A DNA stretch of 64,000 bases from Taxillus chinensis (GCA_023512835.1 CM042091.1:20477506-20541505); one strand, 5' to 3'; shown: positions 45,528 to 58,581, numbered from the stretch's first letter. Notes: generated from the sequence alone by a model not told the origin. Numbers and translations: made by a program.

Positions 45528-48498
45528 TGTCATCACTGGTTTTCGTCCGGGCCCGTTTGGGGTGGGCACAAACTAAACCAATGGTGAGAAAATTTAGAGT
45601 CGCCACCAACTGTTTTTGGGGTACAGTTGGATACCCTCTACTTTGAGTAGTAAAAAGATGTGGTCTGCGTTATCAGAAAAGGGTTCGGGAGTTGGTTACG
45701 TGTAGGGAAGGATTAGCACACCTACAGCGCCCTTTCGGTATCTAATTTAGGAGGAAGAGGTTTTATTTTATTTGTACTGCCATAACTGGGTTAAGTTTCC
45801 TAAAAAGTCTATGATTTTTATTTAGCTAAGTTATTTATTAAAGGCATGGTTAAAATAGATTTATCCTAAATTTCTAAAGGAAATCCTAAAAGTTTTGGGT
45901 TTTTGTTTGAAATGGAGAATGAGATCCTATGGGTTGGTTTCGGGTTTTTGGTTTTGCTTTGGGAAATTAAAGTCCTAGAAAATGATTTTTTATTTTCCCC
46001 CCTTTTTTGGTTTTTCTTGGGTTAGAAAACATACATTTTTTGTTTTTGTTTTATTTTTTGTTTTATTTTTATTTTTTTTGTCTTTTTTTTATTTTTTGTT
46101 TTGGTTTTAGAAATTGAAGTACTAATTTTGGTTTTTTTTTTGGCTTTAAAACATGAAAACATTTTTTTTGTTTGTTTTTGTTTTGCTTTTTCAAGGAGAC
46201 ATTTTGAACACATTTTGAAAACTTTTTATAAAAAAACATGTTATAGAAGACGTTTTGGAAAAACATTTTGTGGAATTCATTTTGTTATTTTTTTTTGTGT
46301 GTTTTTTTAAAGCTTTGAACTTAAATCTACACGTTTCAACAATTGAAAATACATAGGAACACATATATCAAAATAGATGTGGAGTGTGTGAGTGTGACAT
46401 CCACAAAAGAAAAATAAAAGCACTCTTTTTTCTTTTTTCCCTTTTTTTTATTCATCTCTTTTTTTTATACCTCTCTTTTTTTTGCCTTTTTTTTGTTTGA
46501 GTTTCCCTGCTATTACATATTACAACTTTGTGTGAAATGACAATTACAATCAATAAAACAAAAGAAAATGAATAAAAAGCAAGATAATGAAAAGAAATAA
46601 CACAACACAACAATTACAAAAAAACAAGAGAATAGCATAAGGCAATCGAAATGAAAAATTAACCCGACTTTATCTTGGATTTGAGGCTCCGATTGCTGCA
46701 ACGTTGGCGGGAAGGCATGACTCCTTTCTTGGTGTTTTTGAAGAGAGGTGGCTGGGCGAAATTGGCAGCAAACCTGGGCGTTTTTCTGGGACTGAACTCT
46801 CCTTCCCCCTTTTTTGGATCAGGGAGCTGGGTATGAGGAAAAAATGCTTGGGCAAGAGGGTTCCTCGTTAGATGAGGGGTCTCTCTTTTTTTTTTTTTTT
46901 GAACTTTGGGCGTTTTTCTCTCTATTTGCGTTGGGACGAGGCCCGGGCGTAAATGGTAACAGGTTTTTTCAACAATCCTTGGTCTCTTTTTTTTCCTTTC
47001 TGTGTTTGCGCTGGGATGAGGAATGGTAGCCGGTTTTTTCAAACGATGATCGCCCTTTTTTTTCTCTCTTCCCCTCTCTTTGTGCAGGGACGAACGACTG
47101 CATCTTAAATGGCTGTAGAAATTTTTTGGCTGGACTGTCATTAATTGCAGCATTTAATGTTGTATTATTGATTTCCTTATTTTTGTCCAGGTTTTGTGCG
47201 ATCTGTCAGGTGGTCTGGCGATTTGCAGCTCGTGATTGCCTTTTTTAATGTTTTCGTTTAGCACATGTGACCGATAGGTATTCAAAAATAATTCTTTGTC
47301 AGATGGCCAGCGCATAAAACAGGTCTCGTGAACAACTAGCGAGAGAAAAACGAAGCCAGCGAGAAAAGCCATCAACGACGGTCAAGGGGTCAGAGGCTCG
47401 AAGTGTTGGCAGGTCGGAGTGTCGGAAGGTCGAAGTGTCGGCAGGGTCGAAGCTTCGGTGGGTCGAAATGTCGGCAGGGTCGAAGCTGCGATGGGGCGAA
47501 ATTTCGGTGGGGCGAAAGTCAACGGTCAATGGGTCGAAGTGTTGGCAGGTCGAAGGTCAACGGTTAACGGGTTGAAGGTCGGAGGTTGACAGGCTTCGAG
47601 GGTCCGTGGGTCGTAGGTCAATAGGCTTCGAGGGTCAAGGGTCGAAGGTCGGAGTGTCGGCAGCGGGGCTTCGAGGCTTCGAGAGTTAGAGGGTTGAAGG
47701 GCCGAAGGTCGGAGTGTCGGCAGGTCAAGGGGCCGCAAGTCCTGGCGTCGTAAGTCCTGGCGTCGTAAGTCTCAAGGCTTCGCATCTTAACAGGGTTCGA
47801 AAGTCCGAAAGGGCGAGTTGTAGGTCGGAGTGTTGGCAGTGGGGCTTCGAGGCGTCGAATCTTCGAGGCTTCGAGGCTTCGAGGCTTCGAGGCTTCGAGC
47901 CTTCGGGGCTTCGAGGCTTCGGGGCTTCGAGGCTTCGGGGCTTCAAGGCTTCGAAGGTCAATGGGTCGAAGTGTCGGCAGGTTAACGGTCAACCCCGAAG
48001 TTTTTTTTTTGACTTTTAATTACCTTCTTACCCTTCACCTAAAATGCAAAAATGGATAACTTTCTAGGGATTGTTTGGGGAGATCCGTATTCGTCTAAAT
48101 TGACGCTTTGAAGAATCTAGCATGGCCACTTTTTCGGGCGATTTTACCAGGGGTATTGACCGTCTTTTGGCAAGTTTTGACTTTTCCAACGAAGATTGTT
48201 TTGGCCATAACTTCTTCATTTTAAGTCCGATTTGAGCTCGGTCAAGTGCGTTAGTCTCCAATTTTCATCTTCTATCACCTGGTGTTGGTCTTGGGGTGCT
48301 TCAAAGACTTGTAGAAGAAGTCATTAATTTTGGACTCCCCCGTCCGTGTCAATTATGTCCATCTCATGCAGATTGGGGTAGACCATTCCTTGGAAGTATG
48401 GGATCATTGTGGACCTGTTCAACAAGGTATATGGCATGGGCATAAAGGTATATCAAATGGGGTTAGTATGTCCAACCCGGACAAAATGGAGTCCAACA
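45528..48498 (-). mobile_element. Element D 3' LTR
   Basis: Plus-strand ends are tgtcatcact and gagtccaaca. The 2971-bp LTR has a T-rich block (46020-46320) and the ggcttcgag/gtcgaag repeat zone (47380-47990). It is homologous in reverse to solo LTR C. Confidence 0.9.
47380..47990 (-). repeat. ggcttcgag and ggtcgaagtgtcggca repeats in element D 3' LTR
   Basis: Nine-bp ggcttcgag/ggcttcggg units (best at 47845-47955) are embedded in longer ggtcgaagtgtcggcaggtc and gtcaacggtcaa repeats. The 5' LTR has the same zone at about 62990-63575 with different copy number. Confidence 0.85.
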
Positions 48499-48511
48499 GC
48501 TGCCCCTCTTT
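48499..48511 (-). other. Element D polypurine tract
   Basis: On the minus strand aaagaggggcagc lies directly before the LTR start tgttggactc, a typical Tat-lineage PPT. Confidence 0.85.
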
Positions 48512-48731
48512 GTGCATTGTTTGTGTACAAACAGTGTACAAAGATAAAAAGGGAGTCACTTTGGACGGGTTGGAGCATTTACCTGACTTACCTAGCACAG
48601 GGAAAGAGTAGAATGTGACATTTGGGTCTGTCCCCGAGAGGCACAAAGGGCTTCGCAGGTCGGTGGACTTGGATAATACTTTGATGCGGCATCTGAGGCT
48701 GCCTACGATGTAAAGATGTGGGAGATTGAAA

Positions 48732-49370
48732 ACCTACAACAATGACAGGCTGGAACTGAAAAAGAGAGCCTTCGGCAATGATAGACTTGAATCGAAAATG
48801 GATAGCCCACAGCAATGATAGGCTTGAACTGAAAATGGATAGCACATAGCAATGGTAGGCTTGAACTGAAAAATGGAAAAGGCCCACAACAATGATGGGC
48901 ATGAATTAAAAATTGAAAGGCCCACAACAACGATAGGCTCGAATTGAAAATGGATATCCCACAGCAACGATAGGCTTGAATTAAAAATGAAAAGGCCCAT
49001 AACAACGATAGGCTTAAATTGAAAATGGAAAAGCCCACAACAACGATAGGCTTAAACTAAAAATTGAAAGGCCCACAACAACGATAGGCTTGAATTGAAA
49101 ATGGAAAGCCCACAACAACGATAGGCTTAAATTGAAAATGGAAAAGCCCACAACAACGATAGGTTTAAACTAAAAATTGAAAGGCCCACAGCAACGATAG
49201 GCTTGAATTGAAAATGGAAAGCCCACAGCAACGATAGGCTTAAATTGAAAATGGAAAGCCCACAGTAACGATAGGCTTAAACTAAAAGTTGAAAGGCCCA
49301 CAGCAACGATAGGCTCGAATTGAAAATGGAAAGCCCACAACAACGATAGGCTTAAACTGGAAAGACTTGT
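48732..49370 (-). repeat. Seventeen-unit tandem array of ~36-40 bp in element D 3' region
   Basis: The consensus unit begins cccacaacaacgataggctt and continues aattgaaaatggaaag. About 17 units run from 48732 to 49370, the outer ones more diverged. Units 8-17 alternate among three variants (ending gaaaatggaaag, gaaaatggaaaag and aaaaattgaaagg) in a repeating order, giving a trimer higher-order repeat of about 113 bp. Leu/Trp-rich frames here are artefacts of the repeat. Tandem arrays between integrase and PPT are known in Ogre/Tat elements. Confidence 0.9.
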
Positions 49371-50536
49371 TAGAGACATCAATTGGTATTTGGGGAAATG
49401 CTTTAAGGAATTGGGGAGTTTGGGAAGTAACCCAATTTGGGCTCCCTCTACGAGTTCACTCAAGGAGATCGCTCTACGAGGTGACCTAAAATGGGAAAAG
49501 CTTGTCAATTGCCAAAAGGATGCATTTAGAGCTTGGGGAAATTGCAAAGAAAGAGTTATACAGTTGAACAAAGAAAGGTAGGATAGTTTGATGAGAAGCT
49601 TGCTGGGTATGAGCTCCTAGGATCTTCAGAGGTGGCAACATTCCTGAAATTGCAGAGTGTGCTGAATGTACGCAAATGATGCATGGAATGCAATGTGATA
49701 TATGCCGGGACGCATGGTGACATGTATGGCTAATGACCCAATATGAGCTGAGGGTTCTTCTCCCTGCTGCTGGAGAGTTTAGATGACATCCAATTTGTTG
49801 GGGACTTTTTGTCTCTCGGGCTGGGGAGACCTTTCTATCTTTGCTGGGGAACTCCCTTTTGTGCATGAAGGGTCTGTTAAATTTAGCTTCGCCATACTGA
49901 GGAGCTTGATTTGACGGCTTCTCTGGGGATAGTGACATTCTGTGGAGATATGAGTACTCTGAGTTGGGAGACTTAATTTGTTTGGGGATTTTGAGCTTGG
50001 CCCTACTCATAAGGCAATGCTAAAAGAGCTTACTGGGGATTTAAGATGTTCTATTTAAATATGAAATGAAGACGATGTAACATGATTAAATAGATAAAAA
50101 AGATTTTTGTTGGTTTAATTCCATAAAACATATTTATATCATAAAAAGTGTCATATTGTTATAATCTGATAAACAGAATCACAAGTCTTTAAAAGTATAA
50201 TGTATAAATTTGATTCGAGTGTGCCGCAAGTTTGACCAAGTCTTCCACTGTTTGCAACCGCTGTTTTTGGATGATGTTGTCTCTACTGCTTGCAACAGAC
50301 CCTATTTGTTGTGGTCCTGATCCTTTCATTTTCTGACTGAACTGATTTCACCCTTCAAAATTTATTGTTGGCTTTGTATTTTACCCTTGATGCCCTTTCA
50401 GGTTTTCATCAAGTCCGCCTTTGTTTTCTTTTTTTTGTCTTTTATTGGAGCTTTGTATTTTACCCTTGGTGCCCTTTCGGGTTTTCACCAAGTCCACTCA
50501 TTACAGGAATGAGAATCTTGTGGGGAGGTATGAGAG
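49371..50536 (-). other. Element D 3' untranslated spacer
   Basis: No gene is seen. It contains a direct duplication of about 48 bp beginning gctttgtattttaccctt (50372-50419 and 50450-50497), and loosely repeated gctggggact phrases at 49780-50030. Confidence 0.5.
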
Positions 50537-51760
50537 TTAAGCATAAAACTTTTTGACGGCATCGCTATTCACTGGATTAGGAAGCTCATCTCCGTCCATT
50601 TTGGCAAGGATCAATGCGCCTCCCAAGAATGCTTTTTTCACAACATATGGGCCTTCATAATTGGGAGTCCACTTGCTTCTATGGTCGTGTTGAATTGGCA
50701 AGATCTTTTTGAGGACAAGATCACCCTCTTGAAAGCTTCTGGGCTTCACCTTTTTATTGTAATTGTTCATTATTCTCTATTGGTATAGCTGTCCTCTGCA
50801 AACTGCTGCCAAGCGCTTGCCTCCAATTAAATTCAACTGCTCATAACGACTTTGGACCCATTCTGCTTCTTTGAGCTGAGTATCCTTAAGTACTCGGAGG
50901 GAAGGTATCTCCACTTCGACCGGTAGAACTGCTTCCATGCCATAGACCAAAGAAAATGGAGTTGCCCCGGTCGATGTACGCACTGAGGTACGATAAGCAT
51001 GCAAAGCGTATGGTAGCTTCTCGTGCCAATCTTTGTATGTTTCAGTCATTTTTCTGATAATGTTCTTGATGTTCTTGTTGGCTGCCTCGACTGCTCCATT
51101 CATCTTTGGGTGATAGGGGGTTGAGTTGCGGTGTTGAATTTTATATGTTTCACACAACCTCCCTATCATTCGGCTGTTTAAATTGGCAGCATTGTCCGTT
51201 ATGATCTGCTCGGGAAGCCCATATCGGTATATGATGTTGTTCCGCATAAATCGAAGTACCACAGCTTGTGTGACATTAGCATATTATGCTGCTTCTACCC
51301 ACTTGGTGAAGTAATCAATGGCTACCAAAATGAAATGATGACTATTAAAAGCTTTTGGAGATATTGGTCCGATAATGTCAATGCCCCAAAGTGAGAACGG
51401 CCACGGGGAAACCATCACGTGTAGTCTAAACGGAGGTACTTGAATCTTGTCGCCATAAATTTGACACTTGAGGCATTTGCGCACATATTTAATGCAATCT
51501 TTTTCCATGGTGACCCAATAGTAGCCCATTCGCATGATTTGTCTTGTTAATGCATGTCCGTTTGCATGTGAACCACATTCCCCTTCGTGCACTTCTTTCA
51601 TTATTTGTGTCGATTCTTCTTTTGCCACACACCGCAATAATACCATGTCATGGTTTCTCTTATATAGAATCGAGCCATCAAGATAATAGTTGGATGCTGA
51701 CCTTCGGATATTTCTTTTATCAGATTCAGAGGCCTCTGCTGGGTACTCTTGTTTAAGCAA
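50537..51760 (-). pseudogene. Element D integrase
   Basis: One minus-strand frame covers a zinc HHCC region (H..H in EGECGSHANGHALTRQ, CLKCQIYGD at about 51450-51480) and the catalytic core. The core shows WGIDIIGPIS (Asp), IITDNAANLN (Asp) and HPKMNGAVEAANKNIK (Glu), so the DDE triad looks intact. The C-terminus SKWTPNYEGPYVVKKAF is the usual DNA-binding region, ending at 50537. In-frame stops at about 51284 and 50777 break it, the latter probably CAG to TAG. It continues the frame of the second RNase H. Confidence 0.85.
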
Positions 51761-51781
51761 GTACTGTCTGATGTCATTATA

Positions 51782-53467
51782 CTAGGGCTTTTCTTCGGTA
51801 TTGTCGTCAATGGCCATACAATGTGCAGGAATATCTTGTATGCGGATATCAAAAGACTGAACTTCCAACTTTATGTCTAGCCGAAGGAGGGAGGCTAGAG
51901 TTGCCAGCGCGTCAGGGAGCTGATTGTATTCCCTGGGCATATGCTCAAACGTGATGTCGTCGAATTGCTCGGCTAACTCTGCAACGTGCTTCCGATATGG
52001 GATTAATTTGTGGTTTCGGGTTTCCCATTCACCCCTTACTTGAAAAATGATGAGTGTCAAATCGCCGAACACTCGTAATTTTTTGATTCCTTTGTTAATG
52101 GCTTCTTGAAGTCCCATCACACAAGCCTCATATTCTGCTACATTGTTTGTACAAGGGAAGGTTAGTTGTCGAGCTAAAGGGGGGGGGGGTGAATAGGCTC
52201 TTATTCGAACTCTTCTTTTCTCTCAAGACACAAAGACTTATCTAGTTTAAGTGATAATATCACTGCGGAAGATAACCAGATAGGGAAGTATTTTGTTTTA
52301 TTATCACAAAGTGATTACAACAAAAATAGAAGCAAACACTCTCTTACACTCTGTTTACAACTTTGAATTCACACACTAGCCAAGTGCCTTTTCTATATTT
52401 TTTGCACTTATTCGCTCTTGCTCTCTCAATTTTTACAAGAAGTATAAGTATAAATATTTATACAAAACATTCCTAAGAGACAACCTTGGAACTTGAGTTC
52501 GAATGCGTTCCGCACTAACTACCCTCGGAATCTATCCGCCTTGTCTTGCGGATTGTGGAGCTCAAGATCTTGGATTTGAAGAGTATAAGTGTCTTTGTGA
52601 GTTCCGAGATACAATTAAGGTTGTGTCCACATATCCGGATGATCCACGTGTAAGATTCTTCTTGTTCTAAATGCATTCGTCTTACATCGGGATCGCGCAG
52701 CGATAACTTTAAATGCGGTTTCATTGGAGCGATGTCTTCTTGGTCGGTGTAATTTTCCTTACTCCGTAGTTGATGAAGCTCGGAACCTTACTCCGTGTCG
52801 GTGGTTGCTTACTCCGTATCTATTCGACTAGAATCCTTAGTCCGTGTCGGGCTTCCTTACTCCGCATGTAAGTTCCTTACTCCGTATGTAAGTTCCTTAC
52901 TCCGTATGTAAGTTCCTTACTCCGTATGTAAGTTCCTTACCCGTATGTAAGTTCCTTACTCCGTGTGTAAGTTACTTACTCCGGGCGAGTAATAAGTCCG
53001 GATTCCTTACTCCGCATCTATTTTCCTTACTCCGCACTTATTTTCCTTACTCCGCACTTATCCTTACTCCGCATTTATTTTCCTTACTCCGCACTTATTG
53101 TTACTTGGTTATTTACCAAGTGTTTGACGACACTAACTCTTGTCCGGATCAGGATTATGTATCCTGTCCTTAGCTTTGCTCTCACGAGTGCATCTTTGGA
53201 TTAGTGACATACCTTCTGCACTGATCAAATAAACACAATAGATCTCAGATCAAATTACATAAGGCTTTAACGGCATTATCCAAATTCTGGGTTTGATCCA
53301 ACAGTTAGCTTTGCCGCCATGGCGAAATGTTTGCCTTTTGGGGATATCAGGATGGCCCCAACACCGTGACCTAAGAGACTGGAGGCCCCATCGAACCACA
53401 TCGTCCATATGTCTGATACTTCGGCCGAAATGATGTTGATGTGCTGATCTGGGAAGCCAATAGTCAT
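51782..53467 (-). pseudogene. Element D archaeal-type RNase H, split by a copia solo LTR
   Basis: A second RNase H, the hallmark of the Tat clade, starts with WTMWFDGASSLLGHGVGAIL (about 53345-53405). After the inserted LTR (52166-53303) it resumes with NNVAEYEACVMGLQEA (about 52100-52150) and LRVFGDLTLIIFQV. The catalytic Asp, Glu and Asp are present. The LTR plus 5-bp duplication is 1143 bp, a multiple of three, so the frame is unchanged across it, although the LTR itself contains stops. A stop at 51782-51784 (likely Trp to TAG) separates it from integrase. A one-base shift near 53480 separates it from the first RNase H. Confidence 0.85.
52166..53303 (-). mobile_element. Copia solo LTR inserted in element D pol
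   Basis: This 1138-bp LTR lies on the minus strand (start tgttggatca at 53303) between duplicated gttag (52161-52165 and 53304-53308). It is the same family as the LTR at 400-1716, with the cggagtaagg array at about 52755-53100 seen as ccttactccg. A G run (about 52182-52190) corresponds to the C-rich LTR end. Confidence 0.9.
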
Positions 53468-53489
53468 GGGCTCAAAGTCTTCCAGCGCT

Positions 53490-55295
53490 CTATCTCTGCG
53501 GATAGTCGGCTATCGCACTTCCTTTTATGGCTTTTTGAGGTATGTAGATGATATCGTACTCCGATAGGATCAACTGCCACTTGGCGATTCTTCCAGAAAT
53601 GGATGGCTTTTCCAAGAGATATTTGAGCGGATCATGCCTTAAAATCAGCCAAGTAGTATGATAAAGAGTGTATTGCCTCAATCTTCTTGTTATCCAGACA
53701 AGAGCACAACACGTCTTCTCCAAGGGTGTGTAGTTTTCTTCATTGATAGTGAACTTCTTGCTGAGATAATAAATGGCCTGCTCCTTCTTGCCTGTAGAAT
53801 CGTGTTGCCCCAAGACACAACCCATCGCTGACTCCTGAACGGTCAGGTATAAGATCAGAGGTCTATCCGATATTGGTGGGACCAAAATAGGTGGATTAGA
53901 CAGGTATTGTTTGATCTTGTCAAAAGCTTCTTGACACTTGTCATTCCAAATTTCGGGGTTGTTCTTCTGTAAAGTCTTGAAAATGGGTTCGCATGTGGTT
54001 ATTAATTGGGAAATAAATCGGGCAATGTAATTCAGTCGCCCTAGGAATCCTCTAGCCTCTTTGATGGTCCGTGGTGGCGGCATCTCTTGGATAGCTCGAA
54101 CTTTATCTGGATCGATTTCAACTCCCTTTTGGCTCACATTGAAACCCAATAGTTTTCCCAACATGGCTCTGAAAGTGCACTTTTCGGGGTTCAATTTCAG
54201 CTGATATTTCCATAGCCTATTGAAGAGCTTGCGGAGTACTTCGATATGATCTTCGGTGCTTCGTGATTTGGCTATCATGTCGTCCACATATACTTCGACT
54301 TCCTTATGCATCATGTCGTGGAATAGGGTCACCATGGCTCGCTGATAGGTTGCCCCTGCGTTCATCAGACCAAAAGGCATCACATTATAACAAAAAGTGC
54401 CCCAAAGTGTCGTGAATGTGGTCCTCTCTTTATGTTCGGGGGCTATACGAATTTGATTATGGCCTGAGAAACCATCCATGAATGAGAATAGAGCATGTTT
54501 TGTTGTATTATCCACTAAGGTATCAATATGAGGAAGCGGGAAGTTGTCTTTCGGAATGGCCCAGTTCAGATCTCTATAGTCGACACACATGCGTACTTTG
54601 CCTCCTTTCTTCGGTACTGGTACAACATTGGCAACCCATTCTGGATAGTGGGAGACACTTAGGAAACCTGCATCCCATTGCTTTTTGACTTCTTCTTTAA
54701 TCTTCAGTATCATCTCTGGTCTCATTCTTCGCAATTTCTGCTATACTGGCTTGCACTCTGGCTTCACGGGTATGTGATATCGCACTATATCTGTGTCTAA
54801 TCCGGGCATATCTTGGTATGACCATGCAAAAATGTCGATGTAGCTTCTTAACAGCTCGATTAACTTCTTCCTGATGTCGGTAGCTATCAAAGACCCCACC
54901 CTCAATTCTTTTGGTTCGACTGTTGTCCCCAAGTTCACAGTTTCTACTGGGTCCTCACTTGGAATGGATAAACGATCATCCTTTTCCAATAGACGTATGA
55001 TCTCTCCCGGTAGCTCGGGTGTCTCCTCTACCTCATTCTCGTTAGCTTCAAACACGGGTTGCTCCCAGTTTGAACTTTGGTCAAACCTTTGGCATCTCGT
55101 TTCGCCTTCGCATACTATGTTTTCATTAACATTGTGATACTTGCTTATAAGAGAATGACAAGTTGGTAACCAAATATGATATGCATATGTTATGAATGGA
55201 ATACACCATGAAAGATTTTGAAAAACATATTTTATTGGAAGGTTTAAGGAAAAACAAATGTTCACAGCTTCAAAGTACATTAAAATAGAATACAT
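53490..55295 (-). pseudogene. Element D reverse transcriptase and first RNase H
   Basis: On the minus strand, one frame from 55295 has a stop at 54741-54743. RT motifs follow: VPKKGGKVRMCVDYRDLN, FSFMDGFSGHNQI (catalytic Asp), FGLMNAGATYQRAM and VYVDDMIAKS (YVDD, about 54275-54300). The connection and RNase H include LYLTVQESAMGCVLGQ and PLEKTCCALVW. The first RNase H lacks the usual DAS motif, typical of Tat elements, whose second RNase H is thought to do the work. The frame ends at 53490 with a shift. Confidence 0.88.
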
Positions 55296-55655
55296 TAAAT
55301 CCTAGCGACCCGTAAGCATTACATTATGGGGAGGTCCAGGCTGGTCCAATTGTTCAATGGCTAGTTGGGATCCTCTCGCACTAACTGAACCATCTCATTT
55401 GGTGCATGCTCATTTGTATCTAATACGGCTACAAACTCCGTCTTGGGCTCAGGTTGGATCTTATGGATAAACCCTCCACTCCGGAATGTAACATTCAAGG
55501 GGGGGGAAGCTTCTCCTTTCTTCTTGTATTGGCCTTTTTTGTAATCTTGCCATTTTGACTTCCCTCTTCTTGATAGCTTCCCCTTGTCTGTCAGCTTTTG
55601 TAGGAACGTAGCCTAACCCTAACTTTTTGGTATTTTCTCGGATGATCAGGGGTTT

Positions 55656-56867
55656 CTAAATCCCTTGAGCTGTCAGGCCTAATCCTTGCCCCGCTTTGTA
55701 CCCCTGTTTGATCATAGTGGCTGCAACCATTTTTGCTGCCTTCGAAAGACGATGGTCTGGGCCAGAAGCGACATTCACCATCTCAAAAGCCCGATAGGAG
55801 CATTCTGGCACATCTTCGTTGCTTTCAATATAAGGAACTGATGCCGGTTTGGTGACGAGGAAACTTGTCTCTCCAGAGATGCAGATGAGCTGGTCCCCCA
55901 TTACAAAATTCATCTTCTGGTGGAGACTTGATGGCACCGCTCTTGCCATGTGGATCCAGGGTCTTCCCAACAAACAACTGTAATATGGTGTGATGTCCAT
56001 CACCTGAAATTCCACTATAAAAATAGTTGGCCCAATCATGAGTGGGACATCCAGAGTTCCCACCACGTCGCGCTTTCCTCCATCGAATGCTCATACTTTC
56101 ATCGTGCAAGGACGCATATAGGATGCGTCGATTGGGAGTTGCCGCAGTATATGCAAGGACATAATGTTCAAGGTAGAGCCATTGTCAATGAGTACTTGGG
56201 CTATGGTATGCTCCTTACATTTGACTATAATGTGCAGAGCTTTTATGTGCCCCTTTCCTTCTTGGGGTAGCTCGTTATCTCCAAAGCTAATGACGTTGTT
56301 CATGATGAGGTTACTGGCGATTCCATCAACATTTGCCACTGAGACGGTCGGTGGAACGTAGGCTTGGCTTAGAACTTTCAGCAGTGCTTCCCGATGAGGT
56401 TGGGAATCCATCATTAATGAGAGCAAGGAGATGTGAGCCGGTTGTCGACTTAGTTGATCCACAATATTATACTCGCTTTGTTTCATGAGTTTTAAAAATT
56501 CCATGGTCTCTTCATCAGTGATTAGTGTTTCTTTCCTCGTTGCCTCCAGTGTTGGCCCAATGTCTGGTTCTACAGCTTTTTCCTTCCTTGCTTTGTCAGC
56601 CATATCAGGGGCATATGCCCGACCGCTCCTGGTTTTCTTTTCTGCTGTGGCGGCTCCCTGGACTACTTCACAACTGTAGTTCCATGGGACTGCCTTATCA
56701 GTCTTATAAGGGAAAGGAGTAGGAACACCTATGGTGAGAGGTGCAATTCCATGCGGTAGTTGTGGGATTTCGGTTCTCCCCCCCCTTGTCTGGCACGAGA
56801 CTTGAGGCATGGATAGTGAGAGGCTTGATTCCATGTGGCAGTAGCGGGATCTCCGGAGCCTTAACAT
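55656..56867 (-). pseudogene. Element D protease region with G-patch-like motif
   Basis: The frame from 56867 leads into VLIDNGSTLNIMSLHILR (about 56155-56210), the aspartic-protease active site in the DNGS form seen in Tat elements. It continues past a TGA at 56091-56093 (probably CGA in the ancestor) to GYKAGQGLGLTAQGI near 55680, a G-patch-like motif that often follows protease in this lineage, then a stop at 55656. The frame is shifted relative to gag at a C8 run (56778-56785). Confidence 0.8.
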
Positions 56868-58581
56868 TTAAGACAAGGGGTATTGGCACCCATGGCGATT
56901 TGTATGGATCATCTCCTTGGATCATGTGGCTTTGGTTATCCGTTCCTCCTCTTGAGAATTCGATCATCCTTTGGTCTATGAGCTTTTGTACCATGCCAGC
57001 AAACTCGCTACAGTGTTCGATGTCATGCCCCCGTGACATTTTGTGATAAAGACATTCTTTCTCCAACTTTGTCCCCTTCTCTGTCTTCAATGTGTCAGGA
57101 GCAAGTATATATCCATATTCCTACAGCAGGTTAAACAAATAGCTTTTCTCCATTTGTATTTGTGAAACTTTCTCTAGCCGTCCTTCTGTTGTGATACTGG
57201 CCATGTCATGGGAATATTCTGGAAGCGGATTCTTGTTCACATTTGGTGTCCCAGCCAGTGCGGAAAAATCCAGCCACTTTGCATCCTTCAATGCCTGAAC
57301 CTTCCTTTTGAATGTTATACAATTCTCGATATCATGTCCAGCTCCCCCTGCGTGATATTCACACCTGGCATCCGGCTTATACCAGGCCGGGGGAGGAGAT
57401 CTTATTTCTCCCAAGGGTATAGGAGTTACCATCCTTACTTCTAAAAGCTTGGGATATAATTTGGCATATGTTATTGGAATCGGGTCAAACTCTTGTCGTG
57501 GTCGGCGAGAAGCCTGATTCGCTCCTGCTTGCTGGGTTTGGGCCCTCGGTTGCCCCTGTCCTTGGAATAAGGCCCCTGGTCCTTCCTAACTTGCTGGCCT
57601 TGGTTGCTCTGCGTAAGGCGCTCTTGGTTGAAACGGATTTGGCATCATTGGATATGGAAATGGAACCCCTCCCTGTGGCAAGTATGGCATGAATTGGGGA
57701 GGTGGTGCAGGTGCAGCGTAGGCAGCCACGGGTGATCCCCTATAGTACCCCGGTGCTTGGTAGAATGTCGGTTGCATTGTCGGGTTCGATTGATATACTA
57801 GATTGGTCTCACCTTCTTTCTTCTTGGGCGGCGGTTGAGACCTTTTTGATGCCTCTACCATATCACCCTTTAGCTTTCCTCCTTTAATTCCACTTTCTAC
57901 ACGTTCACCAGACGCGACCAAGTCTGCAAAGCTGCTGGAGATGTTACCGATCAACTTCTCATAGTAGACGCCTTTTAGTGTGTTGATAAAAAGAGTGGTG
58001 AGTTCTCTTTTGGTAAAAGGAGGTTGGACCTCCACAGCGGCCTCTCTCCATCTTCGTGCATAATCTTTGAAATTCTCCTCAGATCCCTTTTCCATAGACT
58101 GCAGGGTTAGTCGATCCAGCGCCAGTTCGGTGACATGTTTGTATTGTGCCAAGAAAGAGGTAGCCAATTCTTTTCATGTCTTAATGCGGTTTCCATTCAG
58201 TTGAAAGTACCAGCGAAGGGATGCCCCGGTTAGGCTTTTCTGGAAACAATGCATGAGGAGCTTGTCTTCACCAGCATAAGCAGCCATCTTTTGATAGTAC
58301 ATGGCCAAATGTGTCTTTGGACACCGGGTCCCATTGAACTTTTCAAACTCCGGCATTTTGAATTTTGGTGGCAGCACCATGCCAGGGACTAAGCATAAGT
58401 CTTGTGGACTAATCATGCCATAGCTATCAATGCCTTCTACGGCTTTCAATCTTTCCTCGAGTCGGCATAGGGCGGGAGACTCAATATTTTCCTGAGGAGC
58501 TGGGGAACCCACTGCTTCCATTACATTTCCTGGTGCAGGCATAGTGAAATGAGTTTGATTTGGGGTTGGAGGTTGTGCCAT
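56786..58581 (-). pseudogene. Element D gag
   Basis: The minus-strand frame from 58581 contains the retrotransposon gag domain (FKMPEFEKFNGTRCPKTHL, about 58290-58350; FKDYARRWREAA and LFINTLKGVYYEKLIG, about 57940-58090). A Pro-rich, Tyr-rich segment and two zinc-finger-like CEYHAGGAGHDIENC and CLYHKMSRGHDIEHC motifs follow (about 57320-57370 and 57010-57060). Stops at 58174 (Trp to TGA), 57586 and 57121 (Gln to TAG) interrupt it. A C8-run frameshift at 56778-56785 joins it to protease. In the virus-like life cycle Gag forms the particle; this copy cannot. Confidence 0.85.

Noticed and set aside
48588..49571. Open frames with repeating SLSLLWAF-like segments
   Set aside because: They are translations of the 36-bp tandem array, with no start context or family.
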